Shown here: in pieces, positions 19,373 through 29,714 of the stretch | Layout: every line of letters starts with the position of its first letter | How positions within the stretch are numbered: position 1 is the stretch's first letter | Source: an uncultured Blastocatellia bacterium | GTDB taxonomy: Bacteria > Acidobacteriota > Blastocatellia > HR10 | Direction: 5' to 3' | Length of the DNA stretch: 64,000 nt | Assembly: GCA_937934295.1 (NCBI GenBank) | Contig: CALHAI010000005.1 | Coordinates: 1-64,000 of the forward strand | Notes under the pieces: model-generated | The model's input: only the letters and a program-made list of their open reading frames with translations | The model's database searches: none | What the model was told of the DNA's origin: nothing | Program-made: the position numbers and the translations under genes

Positions 19373-20574
19373 TAACTCCGCGGCAGTCCCAGTCGCTCCC
19401 CGATGAAATTCAAGATCATCTCATCCGTGATCGGTCCGACGCGATGCAACCGCACATCGCGCCAATAGCGCTGCATGTCGTACTCGCGGCTGTAGCAATA
19501 CCCCCCCAGAATCTGCATCCCCATGTCCGCGATCTCGAATCCGAAGTTCGCCGCCACCAACTTCGCCATGTTCGCCTCCACCGCGCACTCCCGTCCCTGC
19601 GATTGCAGCCATGCCGCCTTGTACGTGATCAGCCGCGCCAACTCCAATTTCGTGCACATCCATGAGAGCTTGTGTTGAATCGCCTGAAATTGGCCGATCG
19701 GCTTCCCAAACGCCCGCCGCTCCTTAGCATACGCCAGCGCATCCTCGAACGCCCCTTGCGCCTCGCCCACGCACATGGCAGCCGTCAGAATCCGCTCCTC
19801 ATTCAGCATGCCGAACAGCTGATACATCCCCTTGTCCCGTTGCCCGAGCAAATTCTCCCCTGGGACCCAGACGCGATCGTAGAAGACCTCGAAGGATTGT
19901 GTGGCGCGGATGCCCACCTTCTCCAGTTTCCGCAGCGTGATCCCCGGACTTCGCCGATCCACGAGAAACGCCGAGATGCCGTCCACCCGCTTCGTCACAT
20001 TCTCGTTCGTTCGCGCGAAGACGATCAGATAGTCCGACACATGCGCTGCCGTCGTCCACACCTTCTGCCCGGTGATCACATACCCTTCTCTATCCTCAAC
20101 GGCACGCGTCTTCATAACTCCGGCTACGTCCGTCCCCCCGTCGGGCTCGGTCAACGAGATGGCGAACTTAATCCGCCCTTCGGCCAACTGCGGCAAAAAG
20201 CGCCGCTTCTGCTCCTCCGTCCCCACCAGAAGCAACGTCATCGCTCCGAAACAGGCCGACATCCAGAAGGTCAACGCGATGGCTCCACTGCGACGCGCCA
20301 ATTCCTCGGTCACGATGACCAAATCCACGATGTCCCCCCCAACCCCACCATAAGCCTCCGGGATGGGAAGTTGCAGAAACCCATATTCGGCGAGCTTCTG
20401 CCAGATGCGTTCGGGATATTCCTCCTTCTCATCCAACTCCCGCACGTATTCCCGCGGACACTCCCGCTCGACGAACGCCCGAATGTTCTGCCGCAACAGC
20501 TCCTTCTCCTTCCCGAAGTCGAAGCTCAGCCCCCCTTCGAGGGGGACGCTCCGCTCCGAATGATGAGCGACCAT
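19369..20574 (-). CDS. Acyl-CoA dehydrogenase
   Basis: SLTEPDGGTDVAGVMKTRA, GQKVWTTAAHVSDY, GGYCYSREYDMQRYWRDVR; RBS AGGAGG upstream of ATG at 20574. Confidence 0.94.
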   Translation of the reverse strand: MVAHHSERSVPLEGGLSFDFGKEKELLRQNIRAFVERECPREYVRELDEKEEYPERIWQKLAEYGFLQLPIPEAYGGVGGDIVDLVIVTEELARRSGAIALTFWMSACFGAMTLLLVGTEEQKRRFLPQLAEGRIKFAISLTEPDGGTDVAGVMKTRAVEDREGYVITGQKVWTTAAHVSDYLIVFARTNENVTKRVDGISAFLVDRRSPGITLRKLEKVGIRATQSFEVFYDRVWVPGENLLGQRDKGMYQLFGMLNEERILTAAMCVGEAQGAFEDALAYAKERRAFGKPIGQFQAIQHKLSWMCTKLELARLITYKAAWLQSQGRECAVEANMAKLVAANFGFEIADMGMQILGGYCYSREYDMQRYWRDVRLHRVGPITDEMILNFIGERLGLPRSY

Positions 20575-20644
20575 ACGCTTCACCTCCTGAACTCAGAGAT
20601 CCTCTCTCCGGAGCCACAGCCGCCCCGAGGCTCCTCGGCGGCTC

Positions 20645-21355
20645 TCACCGCCGCACCGAGGAGCGTGCCTTCGCGGCTCTCTTCGTGCGACGCGGCGAGT
20701 TCGAGGCCGCCGAATCTCGCTTCACAATGCCGTCGAGGATGAGGCTCGTGAAGACAGTCGTGATCTGCTTCAATGTGAAGCCAAGATCAGGCCGATACCA
20801 CCGGTAGGCCCAATTGCACATCCCGAGGATCCCATAGACCGCCAATCGAGGGTCCAGCTCGCGGAAGACCCCGGCAGCCTGCCCTTCGCGAATGATCTCG
20901 ATGTACTGATTCTGAAATCGACGCATCCGCGCCAGGATGCGGCGCTGACGCCGTTCCGAGAGCGTATCGAATTCGTGCAGGAAGAGACCCACGGTCACTT
21001 GATCTCGAATGACGTACTCGATCTCAGCCTCGATGGCGCGGCGCAATTTCTCGATCGGATCGCGAGCCGAGGCGACCTTCTGCAAGAAGTAATCGTCGCC
21101 CTTTTTGATGACCTGATCGAGCGTGATGTAGAGGAGGTCCTCCTTGGAGTCGATGTAGTAGTAGAGCGACCCCTTGAGCATCCCCACTCGATCGGCGACG
21201 TCCTGCATCGTCGTCGCATGGTACCCCTTCTCGTAGAATAACTCGGCGGCAGCTCTCAGGATGTCCTCGAACCGATTCCCCCCTCCGGGAGCGCGTCTCC
21301 GCACGCGTTCTCTTGCGGTGACCACCGTTGTACCTCCTTCCACAGAGATTCCCAA
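20645..21355 (-). CDS. TetR family transcriptional regulator
   Basis: N-terminal HTH: DILRAAAELFYEKGYHATTMQDVADRVGMLKGSLYYYIDSKEDLLY. Confidence 0.92.
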   Translation of the reverse strand: MGISVEGGTTVVTARERVRRRAPGGGNRFEDILRAAAELFYEKGYHATTMQDVADRVGMLKGSLYYYIDSKEDLLYITLDQVIKKGDDYFLQKVASARDPIEKLRRAIEAEIEYVIRDQVTVGLFLHEFDTLSERRQRRILARMRRFQNQYIEIIREGQAAGVFRELDPRLAVYGILGMCNWAYRWYRPDLGFTLKQITTVFTSLILDGIVKRDSAASNSPRRTKRAAKARSSVRR

Positions 21356-21446
21356 CGCTTCAAGCTTGCCTCACCCCGCTTGCTCCCGGCAAGCCCTCGG
21401 GTGTCGAAGAAATCGCTGAGACCACCATGCATCAGCCTCTCCCAGA

Positions 21447-23357
21447 TCAGAGCTTCGCCGCCAGATGAGCACCCTGTGCCACGGCATCCAAGATCGTCCC
21501 CGGACGGACGCAATCTCCGATCCGATAGACGGGCACGGGGAACTCCTCTTCTAAGCAGAAGGCCATCTCGTCGCTCGGCCGATAGCCCATGGCCAGGACG
21601 ACGGAATCACACGGCAGGATCACGTCCTGATCCCGTTCATCCAGAGCGATGGCGCGCCCCTCTTCGATCCGCGCGATACGATGTCGCGTCAGCAACTGCA
21701 CGCCCGCCTTCTTGAACTCGTAGTACAGCCATCGGCGAGTGATCGCTTCGATTCCCTGCCCGATGTGCGAGAGGAGCTCCAGGATCGTGATCTCATGACC
21801 GCGATGCAGCAGATATTCGGCCACGTCACATCCTGTCCCCCCTCCACCGACGATCACCACACGATGGCCGATCGAAGCGCGATCAAGCAGCACCTCTTCG
21901 GCGATGGCCACTATCGGGAGGTCAGCCCCCGGCAGCGGGGGAATCGTCGGCACGCTCCCTGTGGCCAAGACGACGACATCGGGATGCAGCCCGAGCAGCT
22001 CCTCGCGCCCCAGTGTTACCCCCAGCTCCACTCGAACGCGATGTTTCTCGATCTGTCGGATCAAATATGCCGTGAACCGATGGATCTCCTTCTTCGACGG
22101 CGCCGCCGCCGACACGTGTAATTTCCCCCCCAACCGCCCTTCCTTCTCGAAGAGCCACACCTCATGCCCGCGCTCGGCTGCCACACGCGCGGCTTCCAGT
22201 CCAGCCGGCCCTCCCCCAATGATGAGGATGCGTTTGCGCTGCCGCGCCGGTCGAATCTGAAAGATGAATTCTTCCCCCAGCTCGGCGTTGACCGTGCATC
22301 GCGCTTCCAGCGCCCGCGAGACGAAGTCCACACAGTAGTTGCACGAGATGCACGGACGAATATCCTCGACGCGACGCTCGATCACCTTCTTCGCCCACTC
22401 GGGATCGGCGATGAGGCCGCGCCCGATCGCGATGAGATCGGCCTTCCCCTCCTGCAGGACGCGCTCAGCCACTTCCACATCGTGCAGGCGACCGACGGCG
22501 ATGATGGGGATGCGCACGGCGGATTTGATCGCGGCGGCATCCTCAACGAGGTACCCCTTGGGCATGAACATGGGCGCCATGATGTAATGGAGCGTCTGCC
22601 AATTCCCCGCCGAGACGCTGATCGAGCTGACGCCCGCCTGCTCCAAATGCCGCGCGATCTCACACGTCTCCGTAAGCGTCAAGCCATCGGGCACATACTC
22701 CTGCCCCGAGAGCCGAACCTGAATGGGGAAATCCGCCCCCACCCGCTCCGTAATCCCCGCGATGATCTCCAGGAGGAATCGGAGTCGCCCCTCCAAAGAA
22801 CCGCCGTACGCATCCTCGCGACGATTCGACGCCGGCGAGAGGAACTCACCGATCAAGTATCCATGCGCGCCGTGAAGTTCCACGAAGTCGAATCCCGCCT
22901 CGCGCGCGCGTCGCGCTCCCTCCACGAACTCCCCTACCACGAACCGAATCTCCTCCGGGGTGAGCACGTGCGGGATCGGTCCCTTAGATGAGATCGGGAT
23001 GGGCGAAGGCGCGATCGGCGTGCCGAGCGTCGTCTGCCGCCCCATGTGGTTCAACTGCAGACCGACGACGACATCGTACGGCTTGAGCGCGCGCACGAGC
23101 CGCCGCAGCCCCTCGATATACCGATCGTCGTGAATCCGCAGCTCGGGCCCCACGCCGACAACATCGGGATCCACGATGCAATTCTCGACGACGATCATGC
23201 CGACGCCGCTCTGAGCTCGTCGCAGGTAATACCGGATCATTCGATCGGAGACTGTACCATCCTCATGGGCATATCCCATCCCCATTGGGGGCATGACGAG
23301 GCGATTCTTCACCTTCAGACCGCTGAACGTGATGGGCTCCAGGAGCTTCAGACTCAT
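21447..23357 (-). CDS. 2,4-dienoyl-CoA reductase/old yellow enzyme-like FMN/FAD/FeS oxidoreductase
   Basis: GLKVKNRLVMPPMG, RPCISCNYCVD (FeS), RILIIGGGPAGLEAARVAAERGHEVWLFEK, VVIVGGGGTGCDVAEYL. Confidence 0.93.
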   Translation of the reverse strand: MSLKLLEPITFSGLKVKNRLVMPPMGMGYAHEDGTVSDRMIRYYLRRAQSGVGMIVVENCIVDPDVVGVGPELRIHDDRYIEGLRRLVRALKPYDVVVGLQLNHMGRQTTLGTPIAPSPIPISSKGPIPHVLTPEEIRFVVGEFVEGARRAREAGFDFVELHGAHGYLIGEFLSPASNRREDAYGGSLEGRLRFLLEIIAGITERVGADFPIQVRLSGQEYVPDGLTLTETCEIARHLEQAGVSSISVSAGNWQTLHYIMAPMFMPKGYLVEDAAAIKSAVRIPIIAVGRLHDVEVAERVLQEGKADLIAIGRGLIADPEWAKKVIERRVEDIRPCISCNYCVDFVSRALEARCTVNAELGEEFIFQIRPARQRKRILIIGGGPAGLEAARVAAERGHEVWLFEKEGRLGGKLHVSAAAPSKKEIHRFTAYLIRQIEKHRVRVELGVTLGREELLGLHPDVVVLATGSVPTIPPLPGADLPIVAIAEEVLLDRASIGHRVVIVGGGGTGCDVAEYLLHRGHEITILELLSHIGQGIEAITRRWLYYEFKKAGVQLLTRHRIARIEEGRAIALDERDQDVILPCDSVVLAMGYRPSDEMAFCLEEEFPVPVYRIGDCVRPGTILDAVAQGAHLAAKL

Positions 23358-24151
23358 GTTCGCAACATCCCCTCCACATCAATCCGTTCACGCAGCACCC
23401 GCAGTTCCTCCACCGTCGGCGGCTCGGTCTCCGGAACGATGTCCGGGACGATCAGCTCAAATCCCGTGTTCCGCACCACATCGTCCACGGTCACGCCGGG
23501 ATGGACCGATTTGAGGCGCATCCGCTTGGTCTGCGGCTCGAAATCCATGAGGCACAGCGGTGTGATGCAGTAGGTCGGTCCGTTGTCGGGAAGGCCCAAC
23601 CGTCGGCGCCCATCGGCCCCCCCTTCACCCCATCCCACCGTCGAGATGAAGTCACACTTCTCAACGAAGATGCGACGATCGTGAGATTGAACGTAGAGGT
23701 AATAGCGATCCACATAATGAGCCATCGAGGTCGTACCGATGGCCCCGGGCCCGCGAAACGTCAGACGCCGATAGTCCTTGCCGACGCCGATGAGGTTCGA
23801 GTTGCCGTACGGATCAATTTGGAGTGCCCCGACGACGAACATGTTGGAGACCAAGCGCGGGTTCTCTTGAAAATCGTCGTGCAAGACATAGGCTTCAGCC
23901 CACTTCGCCGGACGGAAATCGGTCACCGTATAGAACGGCTCCATCTTCGGCTCCTTGAGTACGTTCGTGAACGTCATGACCATATAGAGCCGAACGTTGG
24001 GGCAATAGAGCAGGTGTGCGAGCAAGATCCCAGCGCGCGGCACATGGAGTCCGGCCCCGACGGCCACGCGCTCGCCGTCGCGCACCTGACGGGCAATGAA
24101 CGCCGCAATCAGCTCCTTCGTCGTGAAGTCCTTTGCGTATGCTTTTGCCAC
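23354..24151 (-). CDS. CoA-transferase-family beta subunit (IpdB/GctB-like)
   Basis: ELIAAFIARQVRDGERVAVGAGLHVPRAGILLAHL, GALQIDPYGNSNLIGVG, HPGVTVDDVVRNTGFELIVP. Confidence 0.88.
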   Translation of the reverse strand: MAKAYAKDFTTKELIAAFIARQVRDGERVAVGAGLHVPRAGILLAHLLYCPNVRLYMVMTFTNVLKEPKMEPFYTVTDFRPAKWAEAYVLHDDFQENPRLVSNMFVVGALQIDPYGNSNLIGVGKDYRRLTFRGPGAIGTTSMAHYVDRYYLYVQSHDRRIFVEKCDFISTVGWGEGGADGRRRLGLPDNGPTYCITPLCLMDFEPQTKRMRLKSVHPGVTVDDVVRNTGFELIVPDIVPETEPPTVEELRVLRERIDVEGMLRT

Positions 24152-24154
24152 GGC

Positions 24155-25072
24155 CTAATACTCGTGCAAGGAGATGAGTCGTTTGATCCCGATAACTTCC
24201 AGATAATCGGCGTGTGTTTCCGGCTCCAAGACATATCTCCGAAGATAAGCGTCGAAGGGGCCACGGTCGCCGTGCTTGGCATAGGTCATTGCCGCGGCGA
24301 CGTACTCGCGCAGATGCTCGGCGTCCTCGATGTAGTAGCCCGGCGCGGCGAATGGATGTGACCCATAGGGCGCGCGCACAACAGCGTCCACACCATAGAG
24401 CGACGTCGCCAACGGGTTCCTCCGCACCTCTTCGTTAGGGATGATCCGTTCGACCTGAACGATCGTCCGATCCGCCGCGCGCCAGAGGGCGCGATCGCCG
24501 AACCCCGTCCCGATGTGCTGGACGTTCCCATAAGGATCGGCATGGGCGGCGTAGATGATGGCGATGTCGGGCTTGATAGCCGGGATAGCGAGAAGCGGCT
24601 CGCCCGTGATCGGATCGGTGAAGACCTTGATGTCCGGATTGACCTCGGGGAAAGAGGTGCCGATCCCAGCCTTCCACGGCGTGAAGGGCAAGCGCTGAGC
24701 GGCCGCGCGCAAGGCGCAATAGTACATCCCCTCATCGCACTCCCAGACTTCCAGCTCCCCATGCTCGACAGCTGCGCGAAACATCGGAGCGACCGGACAG
24801 TAGTGTTCGCCCCCCATGTAGGCCGTCACAAGCTTCCGGACGCACCCGGCCCCAATGAGTAGATCCAGATCCAAGCCGCCAGAAGCCGGTCCGATGACGG
24901 TGAGCCCCCTCACTCCACGCCGGATGATCTGACGAACGATCGCCATCGGATGACTGGAGTTGATGAATCCCCCGATGGCGATCGTCATCCCATCGCGAAT
25001 CCACGAAGCCGCTTCCCGTTCGTCTATGACCAGCGATTTCCGTTCCAGAGCCATCGCGACCCGCTCGCTCAA
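24155..25072 (-). CDS. CoA-transferase-family alpha subunit (IpdA/GctA-like)
   Basis: IRDGMTIAIGGFINSSHPMAIVRQIIR, DLDLLIGAGCVRKLVTAYMG, ADPYGNVQHIG. Confidence 0.88.
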   Translation of the reverse strand: MSERVAMALERKSLVIDEREAASWIRDGMTIAIGGFINSSHPMAIVRQIIRRGVRGLTVIGPASGGLDLDLLIGAGCVRKLVTAYMGGEHYCPVAPMFRAAVEHGELEVWECDEGMYYCALRAAAQRLPFTPWKAGIGTSFPEVNPDIKVFTDPITGEPLLAIPAIKPDIAIIYAAHADPYGNVQHIGTGFGDRALWRAADRTIVQVERIIPNEEVRRNPLATSLYGVDAVVRAPYGSHPFAAPGYYIEDAEHLREYVAAAMTYAKHGDRGPFDAYLRRYVLEPETHADYLEVIGIKRLISLHEY

Positions 25073-26466
25073 TAGTGCCAGGAATCCTTGAACTCCGGGA
25101 TGCGAAAACCCAAGACCTGCTCAACGCACGTCAGGGCAGCACGCGCTGCACGATCCACGCCGATGCCCCGCGAGCGGAAGGTCTCCGAAGCGAAGAGCAA
25201 GCCCTCGATGTTCGGCACTCGATAATCGGGCCGATACCGACCGACCAAACACGGCTTCTGAATGACGCCGAACGGCGGATGCGCTACTAAGTGGCGCTTC
25301 TTCCAAATGATGTTCTTCGGCGTGAACGTATCGGGATACATGGCGGCCAAGTCGCGTTCGGCCTCCGCGAACTTTTGCTCGACCCATTCCCGATCCCGCA
25401 GTCCTTGAAACGCGAACCCACAGTTGAACAGATGTTTCCCCTCGGGAGCCGTCGTCGGATCCATCCCTGAGGTCAAGAATGCCCATCCAGGCAGCCGGCT
25501 GTAAGGTGCCTCGAACCACACGGCCAGCTCCGTGAGCGATATGCCCGTGTAGATCGGCTCATGAGAGGCGACATAGAGGCCCAGCCAGCAGACGCGGAAC
25601 TGGTCCTGCGCCAAGAGCTTCACCTGCGCCACAAACCAATCGGGCAGGTCCCGCTCCCATACGACGTCCAAGACGGTCCACACGGGCAACGTGCAAATGA
25701 CGGCTTCCGCTTCCACATACTCCAAGTTGAAGGCTTCCGTCGGAATGGCTTTCTGAACCGGCTCGAGCGCGACGGCGACGACCCGCCCATTCTCGATCAC
25801 GACGCGATGCGCGCGCGTCCGCAGCCGAATCTCCCCGCCATGCTCACGGATCACTTCGGCAAGGGTGTGAAACAAGCCATCCCATCCGCCGACGGGCCAG
25901 AAGGAGTAGCCGGCCATCCGCTTCTCCTGATAGTGCATCTTGCGGACGTAGAGATTATCGCTGGCTGAGTGATCGTACCACTTCTCGGTGAGACATTCGG
26001 CCATGGCGAGGTACTCGAACAGCTCAATGACACCCTCGCTGCGCGTGTGCTCCAAAAGCCACGTCCGAAGCGGAAGATGGTCATACCGATCGAACTCTGC
26101 GAACTCGGTCTCGCAGAGGATGCGGATGACCCTCTTCAATTCGCTTCTGTCCACGCGGTAGCGCTCTTGGATAGGACGCCATCGTCCCTCGCCGTTGTCC
26201 CAAAACGGGAGCCCCTGATTGACGACGCCGTGCTCGAGCTTCTTCCCGAGGAACTCGAAGATGCGGGTGATGCCCGATCCACTGTCTTCGAGCAGATGCC
26301 CGCCGAGGTTGAGCCGATATCCCTCATACGGGATGGCCATAGCGCGTCCGCCCAGATGGACATCGCGCTCGAGGACAAGGATCTTCTTCCCGAACTTGGC
26401 CAGCAGTGCGCCGGCCGTCAATCCGGCCGCCCCGGCCCCGATGATGACGACATCATACTTCGCCAT
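25069..26466 (-). CDS. FAD-dependent oxidoreductase (phytoene desaturase/amine oxidase-like)
   Basis: MAKYDVVIIGAGAAGLTAGALLAKFGKKILVLERDVHLGGRAM. Confidence 0.85.
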   Translation of the reverse strand: MAKYDVVIIGAGAAGLTAGALLAKFGKKILVLERDVHLGGRAMAIPYEGYRLNLGGHLLEDSGSGITRIFEFLGKKLEHGVVNQGLPFWDNGEGRWRPIQERYRVDRSELKRVIRILCETEFAEFDRYDHLPLRTWLLEHTRSEGVIELFEYLAMAECLTEKWYDHSASDNLYVRKMHYQEKRMAGYSFWPVGGWDGLFHTLAEVIREHGGEIRLRTRAHRVVIENGRVVAVALEPVQKAIPTEAFNLEYVEAEAVICTLPVWTVLDVVWERDLPDWFVAQVKLLAQDQFRVCWLGLYVASHEPIYTGISLTELAVWFEAPYSRLPGWAFLTSGMDPTTAPEGKHLFNCGFAFQGLRDREWVEQKFAEAERDLAAMYPDTFTPKNIIWKKRHLVAHPPFGVIQKPCLVGRYRPDYRVPNIEGLLFASETFRSRGIGVDRAARAALTCVEQVLGFRIPEFKDSWHY

Positions 26467-26482
26467 AGGATGCGCCCTCTCC

Positions 26483-27631
26483 CTATCGATAGCCCAACGC
26501 ATATTCGGCGATGAGCACGCGGTGTAGCTCGTTGACCCCTTCGACGATCTGAAAGACCTTGGCGTCGCGATAGTGCCGACTGACGGGATATTCGGCCGAG
26601 CATCCGTAAGCGCCAAAGATCTGGACAGCATGCGTGGCAGCCATGAGCGCCACATCCGTCGCCACCATCTTGGCGATCGACGCCTCGCGACGCACATCGG
26701 GAACCCCTTGGTCCTTGAGCCACGCCAATCGGTAAGTCAGATAGCGCGCGCTCTCGATCCCCACGATCATATCGGTGATCTTGGACTGTACGAGCTGGAA
26801 CTTCCCGATGGGTTGACCGAAGACCACGCGTTCGCGCGCGTACGCGATGACTTCGTCCAAACACGCTTGGGCCATCCCGACGGCGCGCGCGGCCACGCCC
26901 AACCGTCCGTTCTCCACCGCGCACATGGCGACGCGAAATCCCTCGCCCTCTTCGCCGATCCGATTCTCGACCGGAACTCGGCAGTCCTCGAAGACCACCT
27001 CGCCTGTGCAGAGGGGGCGAAATCCCAACTTGTGCTTATACGGTCGGAACGTCATTCCCGGCGTCCCCCGCTCGACAATGAACGCGCAAATCCCTTTGTG
27101 CCCGAGGCCCCGATCGAGCGTGGCAAACGTCAGCACCCAACTGCACACGTCGAGGAAGCTGATCCATGCCTTCGCCCCGTTGAGGACATAGTATTTCCCA
27201 TCCCGTCGGCACGTCGTGCGCATGGCGGCGACGTCCGTACCCGATCCCGGCTCGGTGAGCGCTACGGAGGCGAACACCTCACCTTGTGCAAGGGGCTTCA
27301 GATACTTCTGCTTTTGCTCCTCCGTCCCATAGCGAAGGATCGCCGAGCCGGCCAATCCACTGGGGAAGGAGAGCGCGCAGCCAATGACTTGACAGACGCG
27401 TGAGACCTCCTCGATGAGGAGCGTATAGGTGACGTGGTCCAGACCGGCGCCCCCGTACTCGACCGGGATGACCCCACCCATGTACCCCTGCGCTGCCGCC
27501 CTCTTGACGATCTCAATGGGGAACCGCTCCTCCTGATCATACGCGGCCACATAGGGCGCGATCTCCCGAAGGGAGAATTCTCGCACGGCCTTTTTGATCT
27601 GCAACTGCTCCTCGGTGAATCCGAAATCCAT
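26483..27631 (-). CDS. Acyl-CoA dehydrogenase
   Basis: ALTEPGSGTDVAAMRTTC, NGAKAWISF, QIFGAYGCSAEYPVSRHYRDAKVFQIVEG. Confidence 0.94.
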   Translation of the reverse strand: MDFGFTEEQLQIKKAVREFSLREIAPYVAAYDQEERFPIEIVKRAAAQGYMGGVIPVEYGGAGLDHVTYTLLIEEVSRVCQVIGCALSFPSGLAGSAILRYGTEEQKQKYLKPLAQGEVFASVALTEPGSGTDVAAMRTTCRRDGKYYVLNGAKAWISFLDVCSWVLTFATLDRGLGHKGICAFIVERGTPGMTFRPYKHKLGFRPLCTGEVVFEDCRVPVENRIGEEGEGFRVAMCAVENGRLGVAARAVGMAQACLDEVIAYARERVVFGQPIGKFQLVQSKITDMIVGIESARYLTYRLAWLKDQGVPDVRREASIAKMVATDVALMAATHAVQIFGAYGCSAEYPVSRHYRDAKVFQIVEGVNELHRVLIAEYALGYR

Positions 27632-27647
27632 CGTCCCCCTCCCTCCA

Positions 27648-28079
27648 TCAGGTGAGGCTCTTCGATCTCACCGGGGCGAAATAGGCGATGTCCAGGATGC
27701 TCCCCGTTCGATCTTCGCGCCATACGGCGCGAACACGGACCACACGTTCCAGCTCAGTCGGCTCTACTTCGCCGAGACGATGCACGAGGTGACTATCTGC
27801 TCCATCCAGCCGAATGAGGCCGAAGATCTCCGGAGGCTTTGCGGGTCGCACCGTGTAACTCACCAATTCTCCTTCGTCGGACAGCTCCAGCCATTCGGCG
27901 ATCTCTCGCCAGCATCGCCCGCAAAATCCAAGTGGCGGAACATACACGCGCCCACATCCCTCGCATCGCGTTGCCCAAATGCGACGCTCCGCGAGTCCCA
28001 GAAGAAAGCGCGATATCGCCCGACCCGCCGTATACCGGAAAGGGATACGAATCTTCTGTCGAACGATCCACTCATCCAT
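27648..28079 (-). CDS. DUF35 zinc-ribbon/OB-fold protein
   Basis: RCEGCGRVYVPPLGFCGRCWREI, DEGELVSYTVRPAKPPE. Confidence 0.87.
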   Translation of the reverse strand: MDEWIVRQKIRIPFRYTAGRAISRFLLGLAERRIWATRCEGCGRVYVPPLGFCGRCWREIAEWLELSDEGELVSYTVRPAKPPEIFGLIRLDGADSHLVHRLGEVEPTELERVVRVRAVWREDRTGSILDIAYFAPVRSKSLT

Positions 28080-28080
28080 C

Positions 28081-28548
28081 TCAGCCCTCAAGGAGGTGAA
28101 AATACAGAACGTCTCGCAACGATCCCTCGCGCTTCTCGCGGAAGATGGCTCGCACGCGTTGTCCGACGCGAATCTTACGCTCGTCGGCCTCGTCCAGAAA
28201 GTGATAGAGGCTCGTCGAAGCGCCATCCAATCGGATGAGGGCGAACCCGTAGGGGACGGGGCGTTGCTCCCCCGTCATCGGATCAATGAACGGGATGCGC
28301 ACGACAGTCCAGCCGACGATCGTCCCTTCCGGACCGACTTCGATCCATTCTTGCAGCTCGCGGTAGCAAATGCCACACACAGGACGCGGTGGAATATACA
28401 CGCGCCCGCACTCTGGACACCGCACACCCATGAACCGCGCATGATCGCGCAGCCCAGTGAAGAACCGCATCCCATACTGACCGACCGCATACTGATATTC
28501 GGTGTCCAGAAGGAAATCGATGCGCAGCGTCGGTGACTCCTCGCTCAT
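28081..28548 (-). CDS. DUF35 zinc-ribbon/OB-fold protein
   Basis: RCPECGRVYIPPRPVCGICYRELQEWIEVGPEGTIVGWTVV. Confidence 0.88.
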   Translation of the reverse strand: MSEESPTLRIDFLLDTEYQYAVGQYGMRFFTGLRDHARFMGVRCPECGRVYIPPRPVCGICYRELQEWIEVGPEGTIVGWTVVRIPFIDPMTGEQRPVPYGFALIRLDGASTSLYHFLDEADERKIRVGQRVRAIFREKREGSLRDVLYFHLLEG

Positions 28549-29708
28549 GGTCTCTCCCGACTCAGGATGATGACATCGGTCCACGCATTCCCCCCATAGC
28601 CCGTCGCCAGCGCCGTCCGCGCTCCCTCGACTTGACGTCCTCCAGCTTTCCCCATGATTTGCAAGGCCGCCTCAGCGACGCGAATGAGCGCCGTCGCCCC
28701 AATGGGATTCGTGGACATGACGCCCCCGGATGGATTCACCGGCAACTCTCCGGTCAATGCCGTCACGCCCGCATCAATGAGCTTCCCCCCCTCGCCTCGG
28801 TCGCAAAATCCGAGATTCTCGTACATGGCCAACTCGGCGAAGGAGGCGACCTCGTAGATCTCGGCGACATCGAGCTCCTTACGCGGATTCGTGATCCCTG
28901 CGGCTTGATAGGCCCGACGCGACGCCGCGACCAAACTCCGCATCTCGGCCAGGCGCTTCGGACTATCCCCCATGTATTGTTGCTCGTGGGCTGTCGCCAC
29001 GGCCCGGACCCATGCCGGTCGTGGGGCCAGTTTCTGCGCCTTCGACTCCTCGGCGAAGATGACCGCCACCGCTCCATCCGACTGCGGACACATATCGAGC
29101 CGCTTCACCGGATAAGCGAGCATCTCCGACTTCAGGACATCCTCGACCGTAATGTCGGGCATCTGCAGATGAGCGTATTCGTTGAGGCAAGCGTTGCGCC
29201 GCGCTTTGACGGCCGCCTTCGCCGCCTGCTCTTCGGTCACGCCACTCTCGTGCATGTAAGTCGTCGCCATGACAGCAAAATTGCCGATAGCGCCGGCCAT
29301 GACCGAACGCTCCCAGACGGGGTCCCCGACGGTCGTGATAGCTGTCTGCGTGTGTCCCTCGGATTGTTTCTCAAATCCGATCGCCATCACCACGTCGTAG
29401 ATGCCACTGGCGACATAGTAGTACGCCGCGATGGCCGTCGTCGTCCCTACCGTCCCACCCGTATTGAACTTCACCGAGGGCTTCATGTATCCCCCCCATC
29501 CTTCGACCGCCCACAGCTCCGGAAAGAGAAATCCCTCAAACGGCTCCATGTTGCCGAGCAGCACGGCGTCGATGTCCCGCATCCTCAGATCGGCGTCTTG
29601 CAATGCGCGAGTGACGGCTTCAGTGATCAGCTCGCGAATGTTAACATCAAGCCGTCGTGCGGCGTGCTTGGTCTGCCCCGTGGCGATGATGGCGACGCGT
29701 CGCGGCAT
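28545..29708 (-). CDS. Thiolase-like (Ltp2-type) protein, catalytic Cys absent
   Basis: Thiolase fold: GIYDVVMAIGFEKQSEG, DVAEIYEVASFAELAMYE, NPSGGVMSTNPIGATAL; Cys position is Gly by alignment to 12418 paralogue. Confidence 0.85.
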   Translation of the reverse strand: MPRRVAIIATGQTKHAARRLDVNIRELITEAVTRALQDADLRMRDIDAVLLGNMEPFEGFLFPELWAVEGWGGYMKPSVKFNTGGTVGTTTAIAAYYYVASGIYDVVMAIGFEKQSEGHTQTAITTVGDPVWERSVMAGAIGNFAVMATTYMHESGVTEEQAAKAAVKARRNACLNEYAHLQMPDITVEDVLKSEMLAYPVKRLDMCPQSDGAVAVIFAEESKAQKLAPRPAWVRAVATAHEQQYMGDSPKRLAEMRSLVAASRRAYQAAGITNPRKELDVAEIYEVASFAELAMYENLGFCDRGEGGKLIDAGVTALTGELPVNPSGGVMSTNPIGATALIRVAEAALQIMGKAGGRQVEGARTALATGYGGNAWTDVIILSRERP

Positions 29709-29714
29709 ATGATT

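Noticed and set aside
20620-20641. GC-rich hairpin CCGCCCCGAGG-CT-CCTCGGCGG just after the tetR stop as a terminator
   Set aside because: Imperfect stem and no U-tract following on the minus strand; not strong enough to call.
19672-20742. 356-aa and similar long plus-strand ORFs opposite ACAD/CoA-transferase/thiolase genes
   Set aside because: High-GC antisense shadow ORFs; minus-strand products have clear conserved motifs.
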